A stretch of DNA of 64,000 nt from Lepas anatifera. Its lineage: Eukaryota; Arthropoda; Thecostraca; Lepadidae. Of this stretch, positions 57,964 to 64,000 are shown piece after piece; position 1 is the first letter of the stretch, and each line of letters begins with the position of its first letter. Location: NCBI GenBank assembly GCA_034440635.1, contig JAOTON010001592.1, positions 103,501 to 167,500 of the forward strand. The letters are read 5' to 3'. The position numbers and the translations under genes are program-made. The notes beneath the pieces were generated by a model that saw only the letters and a list, made by a program, of their open reading frames with translations, was not told the origin of the DNA and made no database searches.

Positions 57964-59489
57964 GGGTAGAGTGGGGTAAGACGCATACGTTTAGGGAGAA
58001 TGTGTCTGTACCAATCCTGCGTGGATGGAATTGCCAAATTTTTCTTTGTTAAGTTCTGGCGTTGTCTGGCTACACTCAGATAGAAGTTTGGGACTCTGAC
58101 ACTATGGGAAGTGTGCGAAATTTGCTTTTTCTTGAGACCATGTAAAGGGCGTTTTACCCCGATAGCGGGGTAAAACGCCCTAGCCTCGGGGTAAAACGCC
58201 GTCATATAACGCCCAGCGCATATTGTACCTCGTCACATGAACAAGTAGGAACATTGTTGTAATTACGTTTTACGATAGTCTTGTGACAAAGTGGACAAGT
58301 TATTCGAGGCATTAAAGCTCGACACAGCAAAAACAAACAGACCTGTTTAAAAAAGCCTACCTGTAGGCTTTTTTACCCATTATCGCAAAACGCAAAAGTA
58401 ATTTAAGGTAAAGCTCCAACATCTTTTAGGGCACGAAAAGTACCTTAAAGCGTCCCCGGTTCATTCTGCTCGCAGGTGGTTTTTCTTCGATATGTCTTCC
58501 CATATTCTGGAAGAGGATGTCAAGGTAGGATGAGGATGGGTACGTATAATATGGAAAATTTAGTTAACAACGATGTTGGTTCAGGATCGCTATATGCAAA
58601 CAGTGCTTCGAGCAGATCCATGACGAAGGTAGGTATTTAAGAGATCGGCGGATCCAGGAGCAGCTTTTGGAGGGGCCGAACCAACGTTTGGGGGGTAAAC
58701 CAAGAAGAAATCGCGAAAAAAAGAATCTTTAATGAAAAAACGGCCATTTGGTCTTTGAGATAGCAATATATACATGTTTAGGCTTTGGTGGGGGCCACGA
58801 CCCCTTTAGCCCCTTTGGATCCGTCAGTGATTTAAGACCACCCCTCAAGAGAACCAAATGAGAGCAAACCCGAACAATTACCTGTGTGCTATAGGAGCTA
58901 ATCTTTGAAACTTGACGTCTTCTGTTACGGTGATTTTTTTCTAACCCAACGTACTTCGCCATCACGACCAGTGGTAGGCGTGATGGTGGTAGCGATAGCA
59001 GCCCTACCTCCATGCTCAACCTCTCTTAAGAATACACTTATACATTGGGGTAAAATGCCCACCAAATATTGGGGTAAGACGCCTGGGGCGTCTTACCCTG
59101 CAGCGGACATGGGCGTCTTACCCACATAGCAACGGCAGCGTCATAACAAAGATTTCTAAATTCTGCGGCGTTTCCATGCCACATAGTGACTGTCAAAATG
59201 TCGCCCAAACTCGCTGTTTCAACCACACAAATGTCGTGAGTACATCTTAATTGCATAGAATACAATCACAACTTTAAGATAGTTTGTTTTTATATCTGGA
59301 GGGGCAAAAAACAACAAATACTTGCTGAAAATTACCGGAGCAGACTAGGCGCGTCCAAACACGCTCAGGACCCGATCAGAAAGACCGCTACCAGAAAAAA
59401 TACTGGATGGAGGGTCCAGTCCCTACATCAGCCTCTAGGTGGTAGTAGGCGTCTTACCCAGGTGGGCGCGTTACCCCACTCTACCCTAC
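57964..59489 (+). mobile_element. TIR element with GGGTAGAGTGGGGTAA ends inserted in a repeat
   Basis: About 1,526 bp from GGGTAGAGTGGGGTAAGACG to TTACCCCACTCTACCC. The uninterrupted paralogue at 35060-35390 lacks it at TTGAGTACCGGG, which proves insertion. Internal GGGGTAAAACGCC and inverted GGCGTCTTACCC motifs recur at 58150-58205, 59045-59125 and 59450. No transposase. The flank reads GAGTA before and TACCTACC after; the target duplication is short or decayed. Related to the GGGG..TTGTAAC-type ends elsewhere only loosely. Confidence 0.8.
58643..58829 (+). mobile_element. MITE nested in the 57964-59489 element
   Basis: 187 bp, GATCGGCGGATCCAGG to TTTGGATCCGTCAGTG, flanked by perfect ATTTAAGA direct repeats (58635-58642, 58830-58837). 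CACTGGCGGATCC family; 8-bp duplication as for hAT. Confidence 0.88.
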
Positions 59490-59566
59490 CTACCGGGTTT
59501 TCTGACTTGCTTTACAACTTGGCTATCTCAGTTAAAATCACGTTATGAAGGTGCCACCTTCCCTTT

Positions 59567-59735
59567 AAACGGCAATATTTTCCACAATGGCCGTTTTGTG
59601 ACCATTTTTCCAAGATGGCCGTTTCGTGGCCATTTTTTCCAGGATGGCCATTTCATGGTCAATTTTGATCCGATATTGCCGTTCCGTGGGCATTTTTTCG
59701 AGATGACCGATTCGTGGCATTTTTCCGAGAGGGCC
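59567..59735 (+). repeat. Minisatellite, GATGGCCGTTTCGTGGCCAT unit
   Basis: About six units of 25-30 bp (variants AATGGCCGTTTTGTGACCAT, GATGGCCATTTCATGGTCAA, GATGACCGATTCGTGGCATT). The 101-codon plus frame reads repeats like NGRFVTIFPRWPFRGHFFQD and is treated as repeat-derived. Confidence 0.75.
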
Positions 59736-59799
59736 ACGAAATAGCAGGGTGCAGGATCAGCTTTCTAGAAGTAGGTGCCCTATACCTGATCATTCTCGT

Positions 59800-61710
59800 G
59801 ACTTTCCCAAAAAGTTTCAGGTCAAAGCCATCTCAGGTCAAATCGACACTCCAGGTCAAATTAGGTCATAGCCAAAAAGAGTTAACGCGCTGCGTGGATA
59901 CATTTCTGGCGTCAACACGCGGTAGAGAGGGGTCTTAAAGTGTCCTCCCCAGCACTTTGAGACCTAAAAACCAAAAGGGTCACGAAAAGACCCGTTTGGG
60001 ATTTTGGCGGCTATGGTGGGTGATCTACATTCTAGTCAGCTTTCATTGACCTGCTCAAGTGCTTCTAAATAAGCTTGATAAAAAGGCAGAGGTAAATGTC
60101 ACCGAGAATTTAAGTAAAGTTCCAAAACTTTCCATTGACTTCTCAACTGGGTTTGTAGGGATGTGCAAAGATAGTGCGACGCGCCAAAACTATCTGAACA
60201 CGCGCAGTGGATGGGGTCTGGCCTCAACGTGCAGTGGAGGGGTACTTAAGTGCCCCCTTGAGATCTAAAAAAACCAAGAGGGTTTGAAAAACGCTCCTTT
60301 GGGGGGGTGTCCGGGCGATGGCGATCTATACAACTACGTTTCATGGACTTAAGTCAATATCTTCAAGGTCAAACGAGCTCGTTAAGGTCAAATCTGGGCC
60401 GTGCTGGAGACCTATTGGGAAATGCCGTGATTATGCGGGAAAAGTCCGGATACACCAAGAGCGGACTAAGGACATAGAGGGAAGGTCTCCACAATATTCT
60501 TTTTGAGATCAAGGCCATTCAAGGTCACTGACCTATAACCTAACAACATTCCAATTTCCCAATAACGTACAACATAACTGGAACTATAGCAGCCCTTGGG
60601 CAGGAAATGAGGGCTTTACTTTAAAAGGAGACCTTTGATTTTTAAATCTTAACATTGAGTAGCCTTAACTATAAGTTATGGTAGCCTAAAATATGCCATA
60701 CTGAATAATGCCATCAAACCGGAATACTGGGGTTCATGACCTTTGACCTTCATGTGGGGCGACCTTTGCATATAACCCGACTATATGATGTTATTACATC
60801 ACCACTCAATCTACAGTGCGGGTGAACTGGTGCGACCGCGTGAGTCCGACGGTCTCAAGACATAGGTGTGACTTTGACAGCCTATAAGTAAGAATTTATT
60901 GATCCATTTTCAAAATTCCTTCGCCAATGGACGCTCTCATAAATTCTCTCCCATGTGGCTAAGTAGGGTTTTCGGCGGCGAACGGTACTCCTGCCACCTC
61001 GGAGCAATAGGAGAGGGGGCACTTCAGAACCCCTCGACTGCGTGTGTTAAAATGAGAAGTGTCTGGGCTCTTCTAGTACTCACACCATCTATACTTCTCG
61101 TACCTAAGTATTTAAGTACTGGCGATCCGATCGGAGAAGGATCATAGGGAAGATATCGGGAGCCAACGCTGATAAGGGTAATGGAAGCGGCGCTGAAAGC
61201 ACCCTACCGTATTGTTTTGCGCCAGAATTGCGCCATATCCGTTGATATGTGACGTCACAGGGGGCAAAATGGGCTAGATTTAGGTTCATTTAAAAATTCC
61301 TTATAACTTGGAAGCCATCAGCCCAAGAAAAATCGGTTAAAAAATTTCAATTTGACATAAGCTTAAAGTGACCTTGACAAGGACATGCCGCATATCATTC
61401 GAATCCTTAGATCATAGTCGTCACTATTATATCAAGTTTACTAATGCATCTCGTTTCACTGAAAATTTATACACACAAACGACTTCTAAAAAAGTGTGAC
61501 CTTTGACGACTTTGTCAACGACCACGCTGCAAAATGGTGGGCGTCTCTGCAATTTTTGTCCAAAGGTGTTTTAAAGATGTTTAGAAACTAAATCTAGCTC
61601 TTCTACCAGCCAAATTACACCTTGGTTTGTTATGCCTCGATTTAGAAGAGCGAGATCGTCTTACATGGGTTTAGAAATGACGTAATTAAGCCGTTGACCT
61701 GATCTGGTGT
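59800..61710 (+). repeat. TGACCT/AGGTCA-rich repeats with a partial tandem duplication
   Basis: 59880-60060 and 60180-60360 are similar (CGCG..GTGG.., GAGACCTAAAAACCAAAAGGG / GAGATCTAAAAAAACCAAGA, GATCTA.A). AGGTCA/TGACCT hexamers are frequent at 59820-59860, 60365-60390 and 60500-60530. 61130-61710 is the copy related to 27230-27870. No gene recognised. Confidence 0.5.
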
Positions 61711-61721
61711 CAACGTTCAGC

Positions 61722-62581
61722 TTAACACGCGCATTGACGGGGGTCTGAGCCACCTTCGGATTGACGAGGGGGCGTACCCGCCCCCCACTAAGATCTCGAG
61801 AACCACGGTAGGTAGCAAAAAACAGTAAACGGCGTTGGGTAGCCCATCCGCTTCTCCATCGAAAATATTTGAACCATTTTTTGTCAGGTCACATTTAAGG
61901 TCACCAGAGGTCAAAAACATGCCGTCACATGCCGTCATAGGGATAACATGTCAATTAAGTTTTTCGGCCATTTCATCTGAACAAGTAAAGATAGAGCAAA
62001 ACGACTTGAACCCTATGAATCCTCGCAGCAAGCCGAATCGAATGAGATATGATTTGACCTTGCTAGGTCAAATCAAAGATTTGACCTGACCTGAGGTCAG
62101 GTCAGGGTCAAATTATATAAAATGCATATCATTAGAACCGCAAAGCCAAGGCGAGTCTAATGAAGCTAAAATAAACGCTCTATCACCATCTGTTACTGAG
62201 TTATTCAGTAAAAACCATATTTCCCATGTATTACCAATGGAGAGGTCATGCTTCGTACCTGACCTTAGGTCATCGATATCAAAAATACCGGAACATATTT
62301 AGAGAACTCGGTGAGCCCATTATGTGATATGAGTTTCAATTTGATAAGTTCACCCTGCTCCGACTTATATTATCTTAAACTTTTTTTTGAGGTCGGGTCA
62401 CTTGACCTGTACTGGTGACCTGACCTGAGGTGACCTATCCTTAAAATTTTCACAGGAAGTTGCAAAAATGATGAGGGAAAAGGTATACCAAGTACGGCGG
62501 CGCGCAGCAGCGCCGTTTTTTCTGCTATCTCCGAAAAACCCGAGGGGGGCGGGTACCCGCCCCCGTCAATGCGCGTGTTAA
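61722..62581 (+). mobile_element. TTAA-bounded TIR element, long form
   Basis: 860 bp from TTAACACGCGCATTGACGGG to CCCGTCAATGCGCGTGTTAA, inverted ends flanked by TTAA. Interior: AGATCTCGAGAACCACGGTA, many AGGTCA/TGACCT copies (61880-61915, 62050-62110, 62390-62440), a GCGGCGCGCAGCAGCGCCG hairpin near 62500. Shares both ends and part of its interior with 23497-23876. Non-coding, so it must be moved by another element's transposase. Confidence 0.85.
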
Positions 62582-63106
62582 GATGTCCAACTCATCACCT
62601 GAGAGATATGCAAAGTGTCGCGTCTCTCATTCAAATCAGCCCTGAACCATTCACAAAAAAACCAGGAGGGGCGTCGGATCAGACCACAAGGCAGCGATGT
62701 TTTATATGGTGGAAAGTTACACCCTGAAACATGTAGGTAAGTACCTAGTACTAGGTTAGTACTAACCTAGCAGGGGAGGCCTAAAACATCCTTCGAGTTT
62801 GGAAGATACATTAAATTGTTTTAGAGGGGGCTAACAATGCCGGCATCCAATATTTTACCGAGCGAGGAGCATCGGCACAGAGATGGACTTTGTCGAGTCC
62901 ATACTCCCACAGGCGGATTTAAGCTAAGCGTTCGAGAAGGGGGCAAGCCGGATAAGATCTTTTTTAAAGAAAATCGTTCGAAATCGGTTAAAAGCAGCTG
63001 GAATTGGGAAAGGAAAGAAACACTTTGAGAAGGGGGCACGATCTCGGATTGGACCCCTACGTCCAACCCTGCACACTCCAACCCCCACGGCCACCTGGCA
63101 CGGTCG
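62582..63106. other. Gene-poor stretch
   Basis: No recognised gene. CCACAGGCGGATTTAAGC near 62906 resembles a CATAGGCGGATCC-type terminus. Confidence 0.4.
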
Positions 63107-63257
63107 CATAGGCGGATCCAGGATTGCCGGGGGGCACCTTCCCGGGGGCGACATTTCAGGGGGCGCCATCGACCTTTCATGGTGGTGCCGTGACCATTTC
63201 AAGGGGCGCTGAGGGTCGATCAGGGGCACGTGCCCCTTTCCCCTGGATCCGCCTATG
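63107..63257 (+). mobile_element. MITE, CATAGGCGGATCC family, with target duplication
   Basis: 151 bp, CATAGGCGGATCCAGG to CCTGGATCCGCCTATG, perfect 16-bp inverted ends, flanked by CACGGTCG and CACGGTCC (7 of 8 bases). Confidence 0.88.
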
Positions 63258-63304
63258 CACGGTCCTCACACTGTTGAATCCTAAAGTATCAAATGACTGG
63301 TGAC

Positions 63305-63452
63305 CACTAGCGGATCCAGAGGGGGGGAGGGACAAGGGGTCAAGCCCCCAAAATGGCGGAATTTTGGCCGATTTTCTTCTAAAACAATATGATTTTACGA
63401 TTCTTGCCGAGTTGGCCCCCACCCCCAAACAGCGTTTCTGCGTCCGCCAGTG
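63305..63452 (+). mobile_element. MITE, CACTGGCGGATCC family, with target duplication
   Basis: 148 bp, CACTAGCGGATCC to GCGTCCGCCAGTG, flanked by CTGGTGAC (63297-63304) and CTGGTGAA (63453-63460). Sits 47 bp from the previous MITE. Confidence 0.82.
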
Positions 63453-64000
63453 CTGGTGAATGGTGGGCACTGGGCCGTTCACCGATGGAAATCGCATGGC
63501 GAACTGGCAGGCAAAATGCCCACCACTTTCGACCTTAAAATATTCCCTGCACCATAATATGACTTATGGCCCGCTTCTCATTCTACTATCTCTTCGATAG
63601 CGGGAGGATACAGAGTTGTGACGAGACGAAATCTGCATTTGGCTCCACCACTGGCACATTTCCGCTCCGAGCCATGTTTAGTGTTCAGCGCTCGAAGAAG
63701 GAAAAAAACTACCCTCCTCTGAGAATGATTCAGGTAAGAACGGGCGACATCCCAAGGGTAAAATCTTAGGAGTGTGCCGACGCCCCGGAACCCACTCCCG
63801 ATCGAGCCTCAGTGCCCCCTGAAATCAAGATCCCTGAAATGACCTCAGGATCCCACTGAACCGTATCCGACGTCCAAGTAAGGGCCTTGCTACATAGAGT
63901 TAAGGGGTATTATGGTAGTAGGCAGATCACATCTCGGTTCAAAAGGATCACACCAGAAGGTCCACCATTCAAAGGGTCTAATGATCATAGGTTCTACCCT
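63453..64000. other. Window end, no gene recognised
   Basis: 63780-63860 carries CGATCGAGCCTCAGTGCCCC and CCCTGAAAT, the interior of the CATAGGCGGATCC family, so another MITE probably runs off or near the window edge. Confidence 0.4.

Noticed and set aside
59439..59744. 101-codon gene
   Set aside because: Spans the element end and the GGCCGTTTCGTGG minisatellite; repeat-derived.

Overview
The window is animal nuclear DNA. It has long introns with consensus splice sites, non-LTR, LTR and Penelope-like retroelements, many small inverted-repeat (TIR) elements, long microsatellites and tRNA-derived repeats. The few believable host exons are very GC-rich and sit in AT-rich, repeat-filled DNA. This composition, plus the Mag-like Ty3/Gypsy element and the Penelope-like element, suggests an arthropod, most likely a crustacean (a barnacle is a guess, not shown). 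There are no operons, bacterial genes or CRISPR arrays.

Layout. 1-12737 is one giant inverted repeat: a left arm of about 6.66 kb, a 0.52-kb GC-rich minisatellite loop and a right arm of about 5.55 kb. The arms are built of smaller repeats and differ by dated insertions, including a 238-bp TIR element with a perfect 8-bp target duplication and a 121-bp stretch resembling a thioredoxin-like coding exon. 16791-20800 holds dispersed relatives of the loop minisatellite. 21-28.8 kb holds tRNA-derived repeats, a 5'-truncated LINE with a target duplication, a TTAA-bounded TIR element and one probable host exon (26462-26862, minus). 29110-33664 is a complete Ty3/Gypsy element on the minus strand with 160-bp LTRs differing at one base, PBS, PPT and a 5-bp target duplication; its pol is open and its gag start is frameshifted. 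34429-34644 is a THAP-type zinc-finger fragment. 35.6-37.1 kb is a GC-rich, internally duplicated block. 40068-42329 is a TIR element that has swallowed a 389-copy perfect (TG)n tract and a hAT-type MITE.

Host genes on the minus strand: exon 1 of a probable secreted protein or prohormone (51736-51978) and a phase-compatible next exon (46221-46416), separated by a 5.3-kb intron holding a Penelope-like fragment (minus strand) and a CR1/L2-like LINE (plus strand). The LINE has split a 30-bp tandem array that starts at the exon-1 splice donor and copies donor-like CAG/GTGAGC motifs. A compact GC-rich gene with three C2H2 zinc fingers occupies 57124 to 55208 (minus). The last 7 kb is repeat DNA: a three-level nest of insertions at 57.5-59.6 kb, a repeat family crowded with AGGTCA/TGACCT hexamers, a full 860-bp TTAA element, and two adjacent MITEs that both retain near-perfect 8-bp target duplications.

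The retroelements are unrelated insertions. The only functional coupling visible is the splice-phase match between the two secreted-protein exons and, less fully, between the zinc-finger exons.
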